Below are positions 1 through 6,822 of a stretch of DNA of 17,610 nt, in pieces. This stretch comes from Treponema sp. UBA6988 (GTDB lineage: Bacteria; Spirochaetota; Spirochaetia; Treponematales; Treponemataceae): positions 1-17,610 of the forward strand of contig DJYC01000015.1 in NCBI GenBank assembly GCA_002448445.1. The letters are read 5' to 3'. A program made the position numbers and the translations under genes. How positions within the stretch are numbered: position 1 is the first letter of the stretch; the number at the start of each line of letters is the position of its first letter. The notes under the pieces were generated by a model. That model was not told the DNA's origin. It saw only the letters and a list, made by a program, of their open reading frames with translations, and did no database searches.

Positions 1-1334
1 GCCTTTGTCATCCAGCGTTTGCTCTTCCACCTAAGAAGCATTACAAATCCCCTCGTCGTCTCGTCAAGGGCAATGCCAAAGAAGCAGCCATAGATTCCGT
101 AGCCCAGCTTAATGCCCAAAATCCAGGCACCCAAAACCATTATGCACCAGTTGGAAAACATTCCGTAAAGAACCGGAAAGCGGATGTCCCCTGCCCCCTT
201 TAGCGCACCAACATAAATCAGGTTAAGCGAGCGTCCAAATTCCAGCAGTATGGAAATAATAAGAACCTTGCTTACCATTCCAATAATTTCCTCGTTCTTG
301 GTAAAAATGCCAATCGCAGGCCCCTTCACAAGATTCAAAAGGAGGACAAGCAAAACGCTTGCACTGGTTGCGCAAAGACCGTACTTAAAGACCTTCCTGT
401 ATGCAGTCTCACTTTCCCCCGCGCCAACATAGTAGCCAGTCTTAATCTGAACCGCAGCCCCAATTCCTATTGCAATAATAAAGACAAAGCGGGCAAGTGT
501 ATTCGTGTAGACCTGGGCATCCATGGCATAAGTTCCAAGGGAAGAAATCATTGCCATAATAAAAATCTGCGAAACATTGTAGGAAAGGTTTTCTCCGGCA
601 GTTGGAATTCCAACCCTAAGAATCGTGGTAAAAACCCTCTTGGGAACAGAAAAAAGCTTTTCCAAGTTAAAACAGATGTCTTTTCTGCGCTTAATCATAA
701 AACCAAGAATCACACAAGAAACAGCCGTAGAAAGAAGTGACGCCCCTGCAACGCCAGGAACACCCAGAACAGGAAGCCCAAACCATCCGTAAAGGGAAAG
801 CGCGTTTCCCACAACATTTATCAGGTTTGCCACAAGGGTAACAACAAGAGTCTGCCTTGTATAGCCGTAGCAGCGGAGAATTGAACTCTGCAAAAGGCTT
901 ACCGCGTTAAAGATTGCCCCTGCACCGCCAAATATAAGGAAATACTCGCTTGCAAAAGAGCGCACTCTGTCTTCCAGCTTGTAGCAGCCAAGCAGGAGTG
1001 GGGTTCCCAAAAAGACGGCAAGGGTAAGCACAATTGCCAAAAGCAGGACCATTATTACGCTTGCCTTGGCAATATTGTTAAGCTCTTCCTTTGACCGCTC
1101 TGCGCCAAGATACTGGGCCAAGACTATGGAACTTCCAATTACGACTATGTTAAAGAGAATCTGAAGAAAAAATATGTACTGCGAAACAAGGCCAACGCCA
1201 GCAACAGCCTCCTCGCAATACGTACTAAGCATGAAGGTGTCTACAAGAGAAACTACAATCCTAAGCAGCTGCTCCCCCGCAAGAGGAAGTGCCAGCTGAA
1301 CCATTGGCAATGCGCCGCGTGATTTTTTTTGCAT
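1..1334 (-). CDS. MATE-family multidrug/Na+-type efflux transporter, C-terminus cut off by window edge
   Basis: Reading the minus strand from an ATG at 1334 gives 444 open codons that run off the left edge. The protein is strongly hydrophobic, with about twelve predicted membrane helices. It opens with a short basic N-terminus and then LALPLAGEQLL and VDTFMLS, the usual MATE beginning. A second half starts near residue 220 with LRVGIPTAGENLSYNVSQ, the expected internal repeat. MATE proteins are usually 440-470 residues, so only the extreme C-terminus is missing. The family exports organic cations or drugs in exchange for Na+ or H+; the substrate cannot be told from sequence. No Shine-Dalgarno precedes the ATG, and a plausible -10 box lies 7 bases before it. 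The next in-frame ATG (codon 11) also lacks one. The gene lies downstream of cysK on the same strand, with a 135-base gap holding its own possible promoter. Confidence 0.85.
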   Translation of the reverse strand, partial: MQKKSRGALPMVQLALPLAGEQLLRIVVSLVDTFMLSTYCEEAVAGVGLVSQYIFFLQILFNIVVIGSSIVLAQYLGAERSKEELNNIAKASVIMVLLLAIVLTLAVFLGTPLLLGCYKLEDRVRSFASEYFLIFGGAGAIFNAVSLLQSSILRCYGYTRQTLVVTLVANLINVVGNALSLYGWFGLPVLGVPGVAGASLLSTAVSCVILGFMIKRRKDICFNLEKLFSVPKRVFTTILRVGIPTAGENLSYNVSQIFIMAMISSLGTYAMDAQVYTNTLARFVFIIAIGIGAAVQIKTGYYVGAGESETAYRKVFKYGLCATSASVLLVLLLNLVKGPAIGIFTKNEEIIGMVSKVLIISILLEFGRSLNLIYVGALKGAGDIRFPVLYGMFSNWCIMVLGAWILGIKLGYGIYGCFFGIALDETTRGFVMLLRWKSKRWMTK

Positions 1335-1341
1335 AAGCAAA

Positions 1342-1370
1342 GTACTAGCACACCGCGACTTTTTTTTCAA
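1342..1370 (-). promoter_or_regulatory. Candidate promoter of the MATE gene
   Basis: On the minus strand TTGAAA (1370-1365) is followed by 17 bases and TAGTAC (1347-1342), preceded by TGC as in an extended -10. Only 7 bases separate the -10 from the ATG, so the transcript would start at or almost at the start codon. The -10 matches the consensus weakly (3 of 6), so this is tentative. Confidence 0.35.
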
Positions 1371-1409
1371 TAGAAAAAAATCAAATAATTGCCCAAATTT
1401 TGCTTTTTT

Positions 1410-1469
1410 GGTCGGCAGCCGAACTTTTAGCAAAATGCATCCCAGCTGCCGCACCAGAATATGCTAAAA
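1410..1469. repeat. Two interleaved inverted repeats in the 3' flank of cysK
   Basis: CGGCAGC (1413-1419) pairs with GCTGCCG (1445-1451), and GGT/ACC extends this stem past one bulged base. TTTTAGCA (1425-1432) pairs perfectly with TGCTAAAA (1462-1469). The two pairings are interleaved, so they would form either a pseudoknot or alternative hairpins. The element begins directly after the cysK stop. No T-run follows on the minus strand, so it is not a canonical intrinsic terminator, although it sits where one would be expected. Confidence 0.4.
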
Positions 1470-2402
1470 TCAGTCTCCGAACAGTGCCGTTGAATAGTAG
1501 CGGTCACCTGAATCAGGCAGCAGGGCAACGATTGTCTTTCCTGCCCATTCATCGCTCTTTGCAAGTTCAATGGCAGCGTAGAGTGCAGCCCCGGAAGAAA
1601 TGCCCACAAGGATTCCTTCTGTCTTTGCAAGAAGCTTTGCAGTCTCAAAAGGCTTTTCATTGTCAACAGGAACAACCTTGTCGTAAACCTTTGTATCAAG
1701 AACCTTTGGGACAAAACCAGCACCAATTCCCTGAATCTTGTGGCTTCCGCCGTGGCCTTCTGTCAGCACTGGAGAAGTTGCAGGCTCCACCGCAATTACC
1801 TTTAGTGCAGAATTCTTTGTCTTAAGGAATTTGCCTGTTCCGGTAACCGTACCGCCAGTTCCCACACCGCCTACAAAAGCGTCTACCTTTCCGCCTGCAT
1901 CCTCCCAAATCTCCGGGCCGGTCGTATTAAAGTGGATTTCTGGGTTTGCAGGATTGTCGAACTGCCCAAGGATCACGGAACCCTGAATTTCCTTGTTAAG
2001 CTCATCAGCCTTGGCAATTGCACCCTTCATGCCGGAAGCTCCGTCCGTAAGCACAATCTCCGCACCATAGGCCTTGAGTATGTTGCGTCTTTCCACGCTC
2101 ATCGTCTCTGGCATGGTAAGAATAACCTTGTAGCCCTTGCTAGCAGCAACGCTCGCCAGTCCAATACCTGTATTGCCGGAAGTAGGCTCAATAATAGTAG
2201 CACCGCTTTTTAGGGTACCCTTTTTCTCCGCATCCTCAATCATTGCAAGTGCAACCCTGTCCTTAACGCTTCCAGCCGGATTAAAATATTCCAGCTTTAC
2301 AAGAAGACGCGCCTTTAGTCCAAGCTTCTTTTCCAGCTTAGAAACTTCCAAAAGCGGAGTTTTTCCAATAATCTGTGTTGCCGACGTGAACAAAGTACCC
2401 AT
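1470..2402 (-). CDS. cysK: Cysteine synthase A (O-acetylserine sulfhydrylase)
   Basis: A cytoplasmic PLP enzyme that makes L-cysteine from O-acetylserine and sulfide. From the preferred start it is 310 residues, the normal CysK length. Visible motifs in order: TQIIGKTPLL near the N-terminus; NPAGSVKDR, whose lysine forms the Schiff base with PLP; PTSGNTG, the substrate-binding loop; GVGTGGTVTGTG, the phosphate-binding loop; and GISSGAA towards the C-terminus. An ATG five codons upstream (2417) is possible. However, GGAGG at 2415-2411 lies 8 bases before the ATG at 2402 and overlaps the codons of the longer version, so 2402 is preferred. The protein then begins MGTLFTSATQ. The gene is divergent from an Rrf2-family regulator, the family of the Bacillus cysteine regulator CymR, suggesting control by sulfur or cysteine status. 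Confidence 0.95.
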   Translation of the reverse strand: MGTLFTSATQIIGKTPLLEVSKLEKKLGLKARLLVKLEYFNPAGSVKDRVALAMIEDAEKKGTLKSGATIIEPTSGNTGIGLASVAASKGYKVILTMPETMSVERRNILKAYGAEIVLTDGASGMKGAIAKADELNKEIQGSVILGQFDNPANPEIHFNTTGPEIWEDAGGKVDAFVGGVGTGGTVTGTGKFLKTKNSALKVIAVEPATSPVLTEGHGGSHKIQGIGAGFVPKVLDTKVYDKVVPVDNEKPFETAKLLAKTEGILVGISSGAALYAAIELAKSDEWAGKTIVALLPDSGDRYYSTALFGD

Positions 2403-2433
2403 ATCCAAAGCCTCCATTTGTCAAAAAATAAAA

Positions 2434-2450
2434 CCTATCTTTTTCATAGG
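2434..2450. promoter_or_regulatory. Small inverted repeat in the cysK leader, possible operator
   Basis: CCTAT (2434-2438) and ATAGG (2446-2450) form a perfect inverted repeat with a 7-base spacer, inside the predicted 5' leader of cysK. A second pair, GGAAAT (2479-2484) and ATTTCC (2502-2507), brackets the -35 box. Either could bind the neighbouring Rrf2 regulator; there is no direct evidence. Confidence 0.25.
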
Positions 2451-2469
2451 ATATTTACAAGATAATACC

Positions 2470-2498
2470 AGAATAAGCGGAAATGCCCATTTTGTCAA
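2470..2498 (-). promoter_or_regulatory. cysK promoter
   Basis: On the minus strand a perfect TTGACA (2498-2493), exactly 17 bases, then TATTCT (2475-2470). Transcription would start near 2463 and leave a leader of about 60 bases before the ATG at 2402. This is the most housekeeping-like promoter in the window. Confidence 0.65.
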
Positions 2499-2557
2499 CA
2501 GATTTCCATATCAGTGATTTTTTTCATGCTTTTTCTGTAGGATTTTATGAAATAATG

Positions 2558-2566
2558 TGCTATAAT
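2558..2566 (+). promoter_or_regulatory. Extended -10 promoter of the Rrf2 regulator operon
   Basis: TGC followed directly by a perfect TATAAT (2561-2566) is a textbook extended -10. There is no convincing -35. The predicted start near 2573 falls at the AGGAGG ribosome binding site (2571-2576), so the leader would be only about 10 bases. Confidence 0.55.
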
Positions 2567-2583
2567 GGAAAGGAGGTAAAAAG

Positions 2584-3012
2584 ATGTTGGTTTCAACCCG
2601 TGGACGCTACGCACTGCGAATCATACTTGAATTAAGCACTCACGATAAGAACGAATACGTTCCACTCATAGAGCTTTCCGAAAAGCAAGAGATTTCGCTT
2701 AAATATGCCGAGGCAATCGTCGCCATACTCACAAAGGCAAAGCTTTTGGAAGGCAAACGGGGAAAGTCAGGTGGCTACAGACTGGTCAAAAAGACATCCG
2801 AATACACGGTGGGTGAAATCCTTGAGCTTACGGAAGATTCCCTTGCGCCAGTTTCCTGCCTTAACGATACCCCCAACAAGTGTCCCAAGGCAAAAAACTG
2901 CAAGACCCTCTGGATGTGGGAAAACATGAACACCCTAATCCACAACTATCTTTTTGGCATAACGATTGACGACCTTAACAATCCTGAAAAGAAGGGTGAC
3001 TGGAACATCTAG
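2584..3012 (+). CDS. Rrf2-family transcriptional regulator with three candidate Fe-S cysteines
   Basis: A 142-residue DNA-binding protein. The N-terminus STRGRYALRIILELS and the wing KRGKSGGYRL are the standard Rrf2 winged-helix signatures. Cys92, Cys100 and Cys106 follow, in the region where IscR and related members hold a [2Fe-2S] cluster. The spacing here is CX7CX5C rather than the CX5CX5C of E. coli IscR. CymR, the cysteine regulator of Firmicutes, lacks these cysteines, so this protein combines a CymR-like location beside cysK with an IscR-like cluster motif. The start is set by AGGAGG seven bases upstream. It is divergent from cysK across 181 bases and is followed 15 bases later by a small unknown gene, probably in one operon. 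Likely roles are sensing Fe-S, redox or cysteine status and regulating cysK and itself; the ligand is inferred. Confidence 0.85.
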   Translation: MLVSTRGRYALRIILELSTHDKNEYVPLIELSEKQEISLKYAEAIVAILTKAKLLEGKRGKSGGYRLVKKTSEYTVGEILELTEDSLAPVSCLNDTPNKCPKAKNCKTLWMWENMNTLIHNYLFGITIDDLNNPEKKGDWNI

Positions 3013-3027
3013 AAGAAAGGAGTTTGT

Positions 3028-3522
3028 ATGTTTTCCAAAGACAATACAGAAATTGCGCGAAAAAAATTCTTTGACCACTTTAAGGAGATGACAGGAAAGG
3101 AAGTCCAGTCCGTGGAATTTGCAACGCTAACCGCCTACCGCAGGGTCTTCGAAGCCTTTGAGCTTGAACCGCCGCCCGGCCAGAACGAACTTGCGGGGCT
3201 TCTTGTCTTCTGCGAGGACGCGCTGTATTTTTACGTCTTTCCCACGGACAACATACTGCGCCTTGCAATCCAGAGGATGGCAGGAGACATGGACAACAAG
3301 GAGCAGTGCTTCTGCCTTTCCAACCTGAGCGATGCAAAGCTTTCCCACAGCAAAAGAAAAAGCTTCCGCTTCCTCTTCCCCAAGCAAAGCCGCACCATAT
3401 ACGTAAGCGCAAAGTACAAGGAAGAAGCAGCAGACTTTTCGCTCAGCCTGATGAAAGATGCCTCATCCCTGCTGGAAAAAATCTCCGCCCTTCTTCCACA
3501 TTCCGCGCAAATCAGCGTATAG
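3028..3522 (+). CDS. Unrecognised 164-residue soluble protein
   Basis: I do not recognise this family. The protein is cytoplasmic in appearance, with no signal peptide or membrane helix. It begins with a charged helical stretch, has hydrophobic beta-like segments in the middle (LLVFCEDALYFYVFP, near residues 57-71, and FRFLFPKQSRTIYVSA, near 113-128), and ends in an amphipathic helix. The alternating strands plus a C-terminal helix would suit a small PH-like or similar beta-rich fold, which is a guess. AAGGAG lies 5 bases before the ATG. It follows the Rrf2 gene by 15 bases and is probably co-transcribed with it. Its stop lies 5 bases from the stop of the convergent acyltransferase. Confidence 0.75.
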   Translation: MFSKDNTEIARKKFFDHFKEMTGKEVQSVEFATLTAYRRVFEAFELEPPPGQNELAGLLVFCEDALYFYVFPTDNILRLAIQRMAGDMDNKEQCFCLSNLSDAKLSHSKRKSFRFLFPKQSRTIYVSAKYKEEAADFSLSLMKDASSLLEKISALLPHSAQISV

Positions 3523-3535
3523 GAAGCCTATAGCT
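3514..3535. terminator. Hairpin spanning two convergent stop codons, possible weak bidirectional terminator
   Basis: TATAGG (3518-3523), loop AAG, CCTATA (3527-3532) is a perfect hairpin. AGC/GCT extends it past one bulged G. Each arm contains the TAG stop of one of the two convergent genes. Neither strand has a strong T-run after the stem, so termination efficiency is doubtful. Confidence 0.35.
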
Positions 3536-4796
3536 TTAGGACTTTCAGCACCAGCCTGCTAAGAAGCTTGAGCAGAACCGCAAGTGCAATGGATGAGGCC
3601 ACAACACAAAGCGTATATGCCACGACCGTATTCATTGAGACAGAGATTTTATCCCCAAAATTTCCCTCAATTCCAAAGGCCTTCATATAAGCCCTGAGCG
3701 GCAATGCCTGCATAAGGTAAACCTCAAGGGAATGGTTGCCAAAGAAACGCGTTACCCGGTTCTCCGCAAAATTCCTCATCATAATCAGGCAGAGCAAGAG
3801 GCAGAAGGAAAGCGACTGCAAGCCGTTTATGCCCATAAGGATTGCCCTTGGAAGAGTCTTGTTGTTGCCCCCAAATTCCATCCAGTAGTTTATGCCGCAC
3901 TTGTATTCAACATGGAAAAAGAGGAACATGGCCCCCGCAAAGAGCAAAAGCGAGAAGACAAGCTTTGCCCAGTAGGCGCGGGAAAAGAAAGAGTAGAATT
4001 TTTCCTCATGCTGGGCAACAAGCATACCAAGCAGGAAGGCAATGGTAGAGTTAACCCACCATTCACCCTCGTACCAAAGGGCAACAGGGCTCTTCCACCA
4101 GGGAGCTGAATACAGTTTAAGCGGGTTACGCCACCAGTCCTTTTCGCCAAGCCACCAGGGAAAATGCTTATTGAACAAAAACCAGCCCACCTGGACTGCA
4201 ATAACTGCAAAAATCAGCACAAAGGAACGAGTCCTTGCCCCCTTTGAATCCCCCTTCTCCGCCCTAAAAATAAGGTAGAAGGAAATGTACATTATCACAA
4301 TCACGGGGACAAACCAGGCGTTGTCGTTCAAGAGTGCAATGCCTGTAACCTTGCATATCCACTCGCTTACGCTCATCTCCGTCCCAATACAAATATGATA
4401 GATAATATAGAAGACGTTCATCACGTAAAAGGGCACTATAACGCTGGGAAGCCTGTGCCGCAAGAAACCGTTAAGGTAGCCTGGACGCGTGTTAAGGCTC
4501 TTTATAAGACCAAAGCCTGAGCAGAAAAAGAAAACCGCAACAAACAAAAAGCCCGTCTCGCGGAAGACTTGAATCTGATTAAGTGACTGGTAGGCAGCTG
4601 TCTGGGAAAGATGATGGCAGAGGACGCCAAAAGCCGCAAGCCCTTGCAGGGATTTTGTCGCAGCAGGGCATAAAAATTCAGTCCTGCGGTCCTTCCCCCT
4701 CTTGAACCAGTGGCCGGTAAAAATCAGCAGAAGCCAAACTATGCCGAAAACAACAGAAAGAAAAACCATATTATAAAAACTGTATATTTTTTCCAT
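3528..4796 (-). CDS. Acyltransferase-3 family membrane protein
   Basis: A 422-residue integral membrane protein with about ten to eleven hydrophobic segments. Family signatures are visible: KSLQGLAAFGVLCHHLSQ (residues 49-65), with the conserved His of the first core helix at 61-62; the FFFCSGFGL motif (89-97), matching FFvlSGfll; RHRLPSVIVPFY (113-124); AWFVPVIVIMYISFYLIF (160-177), matching the W..s.E..fY segment; and NHSLEVYLMQ near the end. Members such as OafA move acetyl or other acyl groups from the cytoplasm onto surface sugars or lipids, so a role in modifying envelope glycans or glycolipids is likely. The substrate is unknown. There is an extra hydrophobic segment at residues 10-28 before the usual first core helix. 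No Shine-Dalgarno precedes the ATG; a good promoter ends 7 bases before it. It is divergent from the chemosensory operon and probably unrelated to it. Confidence 0.8.
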   Translation of the reverse strand: MEKIYSFYNMVFLSVVFGIVWLLLIFTGHWFKRGKDRRTEFLCPAATKSLQGLAAFGVLCHHLSQTAAYQSLNQIQVFRETGFLFVAVFFFCSGFGLIKSLNTRPGYLNGFLRHRLPSVIVPFYVMNVFYIIYHICIGTEMSVSEWICKVTGIALLNDNAWFVPVIVIMYISFYLIFRAEKGDSKGARTRSFVLIFAVIAVQVGWFLFNKHFPWWLGEKDWWRNPLKLYSAPWWKSPVALWYEGEWWVNSTIAFLLGMLVAQHEEKFYSFFSRAYWAKLVFSLLLFAGAMFLFFHVEYKCGINYWMEFGGNNKTLPRAILMGINGLQSLSFCLLLCLIMMRNFAENRVTRFFGNHSLEVYLMQALPLRAYMKAFGIEGNFGDKISVSMNTVVAYTLCVVASSIALAVLLKLLSRLVLKVLKL

Positions 4797-4803
4797 ATAA
4801 ACA

Positions 4804-4832
4804 TTCTACTTTGAAATTTTCCCATTGTCCAG
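4804..4832 (-). promoter_or_regulatory. Promoter of the acyltransferase gene, predicting a leaderless mRNA
   Basis: On the minus strand TGGACA (4832-4827, 5 of 6 matches), 17 bases, then TAGAAT (4809-4804, 5 of 6). The -10 is followed by 7 bases and then the ATG at 4796, so transcription should begin at or within two bases of the start codon. Confidence 0.6.
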
Positions 4833-4844
4833 ATTTTTTTTCTT

Positions 4845-4876
4845 TGTATATTCTTAAAAACGTGATACAATACAAT
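4845..4876 (+). promoter_or_regulatory. Candidate promoter of the chemosensory operon
   Basis: Two overlapping TACAAT boxes (4866-4871 and 4871-4876). The first is preceded by TGA, giving an extended -10. TTGTAT at 4845-4850 is a possible -35, 15 bases before the first box. Start sites would fall about 0-7 bases before the ATG at 4885, and no Shine-Dalgarno is present. This is the only convincing promoter position for the nine genes that follow, because the later junctions leave no room. Confidence 0.45.
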
Positions 4877-4884
4877 ATAGATAC

Positions 4885-6822
4885 ATGAGTTCAATTTCTG
4901 AAAACAAGAAACTAAACAGGCTTTTTTCTATATCCACAAGCTTCTCACTGGGCGCAATATTCATCATGCTTGCAGTCCTCGCTCTTTGCGTCAGCATAAC
5001 AGGCATCTTCTTTTCGCGAAACAGCCTGCAGAACTTCTACGACTCGGCCTCCAAGGAACTTTCCGAATTCTCCGACACAATCACCATGTTCTTTTCGGAA
5101 AAGGAGGGCAAGCTCAACGTATTTGCAGAATCGGAAGAGGTAAAAGCCGCAGACAGCACAATCCATTCCTTTGTAAACGAAAGCGGGGAAATCAAGATAC
5201 CGGACTACAGAAAAAGCCTAACTGAGCAAAGAATCCGCGCCCTTTGCAAAAAATTCGCGGAACACGATCCCTCCATCGCAGAAATTTACCTGGGAACTCG
5301 CTGGGGCGGATATGCAACCAACTTTGACAGTTCCATGCAGGGTGGCTACGACCCCAGAAAGCGCGGCTGGTATGCAACGGCCACAGAGGGCAAGGGAAAG
5401 GTCATGATTACGGATGCATTCGCATCTACAATCGGCCAGACGGTGGTGGGAATCACCCGCAGTGCATACGACAGGCAGAAGAACTTCATCGGAAACGCAT
5501 CCATAGAAGTTTCACTGGACACTCTCACAGGCATTCTCCGCACACTTGATTTTGGAAAGGGCAGCTTTGTGATGATGATTCAGGGGGACGGCACGATTCT
5601 TGCTGACACATCACAAAACCCAAACAATTTCAAGAATATAGAAGAAATTTCCCTTCCCGGCCTTGCGAGCATATTCCAGGACGGCAAGACATACTCCTCT
5701 CTGGAAATAGAAGGGAAGACCTATTTTACTCAGTTCACCACAAACCCTAAGACAGGCTACAGAATCATAGCATTAGCCCCGAAAGAAACTGTTTTCCAAG
5801 CCTTCCACAAGACTCTTTCCGCGGCAATCACCATTTCCCTTATCTTTGCATTTTTTACCGCAGCCATAACGCTTCTCCTCACCTGGCGCATCACAAGGCC
5901 AATAAAAAGCATGGCTTCATTTGTAAAAGGCTTCATGCAGAACATAAAGGATGGAAGGCAGGACTACACGGGCCGCCTAAGAATCAAAAGCAGGAATGAA
6001 ATAGGAGAGCTTGCGCAAGACATAAACCTCTTCATTGAAACACTAGAGACGGTCATGGCCCAGATACAAAAATCCCAGGAAAAGGAAATGAAGACAGGGG
6101 CAGAGATATTGTCCCAGGCCCACAACCTTATCGAGTCAAACACCCTCTCCCAGAACATAGAGTTAAAAGTCAAGGCAGTAGCAGACCTGGCAGGCAAGAC
6201 CAACGAAGACGTTGCAGAAGGAGTTGGCCTGCTTGAAGGAAACGTAACCCAGCTTTCAGAAATTGCCCTTGCAAACAAGGCAACGATAGACGGAATAAAG
6301 GCTCTTGGAGATAAAATAGAAAAAATATGGGACATAGTATCGCTCATCAATTCCGTGGCTGACCAAGCAAAAATCATCGCCTTCAACGCAGAACTGGAAG
6401 CAAGCACGGCAGGAGAGGCTGGCAAAAACTTCCACATAGTCGCAACGGAAATACGCCGGCTTGCAGACGGTATCATCGACGGCACAAAGGAAATCAAGGA
6501 AAGCATTTCGCAGATACAGCAATCATCGGACTCCCTTATCCTTACTTCTGAAAGCGAAACGGACAAAATTCAAAAAGGCGTGCAGAATGCCAACATTCTC
6601 TCCAAACGCTTTGAAAGCATAAAAAATGCAAGTGAAGTCACTGCCGAAAGTTCAACCCAAATCACAATGATTATCCAGCAGCAGGCGCAGTCCAGAGAGC
6701 AAATACTGAACACGCTCAAACAAATAGCAGGAGAAGTTGAAAATTTTTCAGTTACGGCTGATAATAATATATCTAGTGCTTCAAAAGATGCACAAACAAT
6801 TGCGGAGGATTCGAACAAATGA
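4885..6822 (+). CDS. Methyl-accepting chemotaxis protein with periplasmic double-Cache sensor (receptor 1)
   Basis: A 645-residue transmembrane receptor. TM1 lies near residues 21-44 and TM2 near 311-334. Between them a double-Cache sensor contains YDPRKRGWY (155-163), the ligand-pocket motif typical of amine and amino-acid dCache domains, followed by D177; the later acidic position is Glu208 (ASIEVSL) rather than Asp. A HAMP domain follows (RITRPIKSM to about 390). The coiled-coil signalling domain has its tip at 493-524, reading VADQAKIIAFNAELEAS and then GEAGKNFHIVATEIRRLAD. The normal tip is IAxQTNLLALNAAIEAARAGE; here the trimer-contact Arg is Thr508 and a Glu (503) occupies an Ala position. 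It lacks the SAAVKEIVATMED adaptation-like segment of the other two receptors. There is no Shine-Dalgarno; the ATG was chosen because it gives a short basic N-terminus before TM1. The stop overlaps the next start as ATGA. Confidence 0.9.
   Translation: MSSISENKKLNRLFSISTSFSLGAIFIMLAVLALCVSITGIFFSRNSLQNFYDSASKELSEFSDTITMFFSEKEGKLNVFAESEEVKAADSTIHSFVNESGEIKIPDYRKSLTEQRIRALCKKFAEHDPSIAEIYLGTRWGGYATNFDSSMQGGYDPRKRGWYATATEGKGKVMITDAFASTIGQTVVGITRSAYDRQKNFIGNASIEVSLDTLTGILRTLDFGKGSFVMMIQGDGTILADTSQNPNNFKNIEEISLPGLASIFQDGKTYSSLEIEGKTYFTQFTTNPKTGYRIIALAPKETVFQAFHKTLSAAITISLIFAFFTAAITLLLTWRITRPIKSMASFVKGFMQNIKDGRQDYTGRLRIKSRNEIGELAQDINLFIETLETVMAQIQKSQEKEMKTGAEILSQAHNLIESNTLSQNIELKVKAVADLAGKTNEDVAEGVGLLEGNVTQLSEIALANKATIDGIKALGDKIEKIWDIVSLINSVADQAKIIAFNAELEASTAGEAGKNFHIVATEIRRLADGIIDGTKEIKESISQIQQSSDSLILTSESETDKIQKGVQNANILSKRFESIKNASEVTAESSTQITMIIQQQAQSREQILNTLKQIAGEVENFSVTADNNISSASKDAQTIAEDSNK

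Noticed and set aside
1400..1825. Plus-strand open frames opposite cysK
   Set aside because: They mirror the conserved cysK reading frame and have no independent start signal or recognisable domain.
2403..2417. The five extra N-terminal codons of cysK (start at 2417)
   Set aside because: This ATG has no Shine-Dalgarno, whereas GGAGG is ideally placed for the ATG at 2402, which also gives the usual CysK N-terminus.
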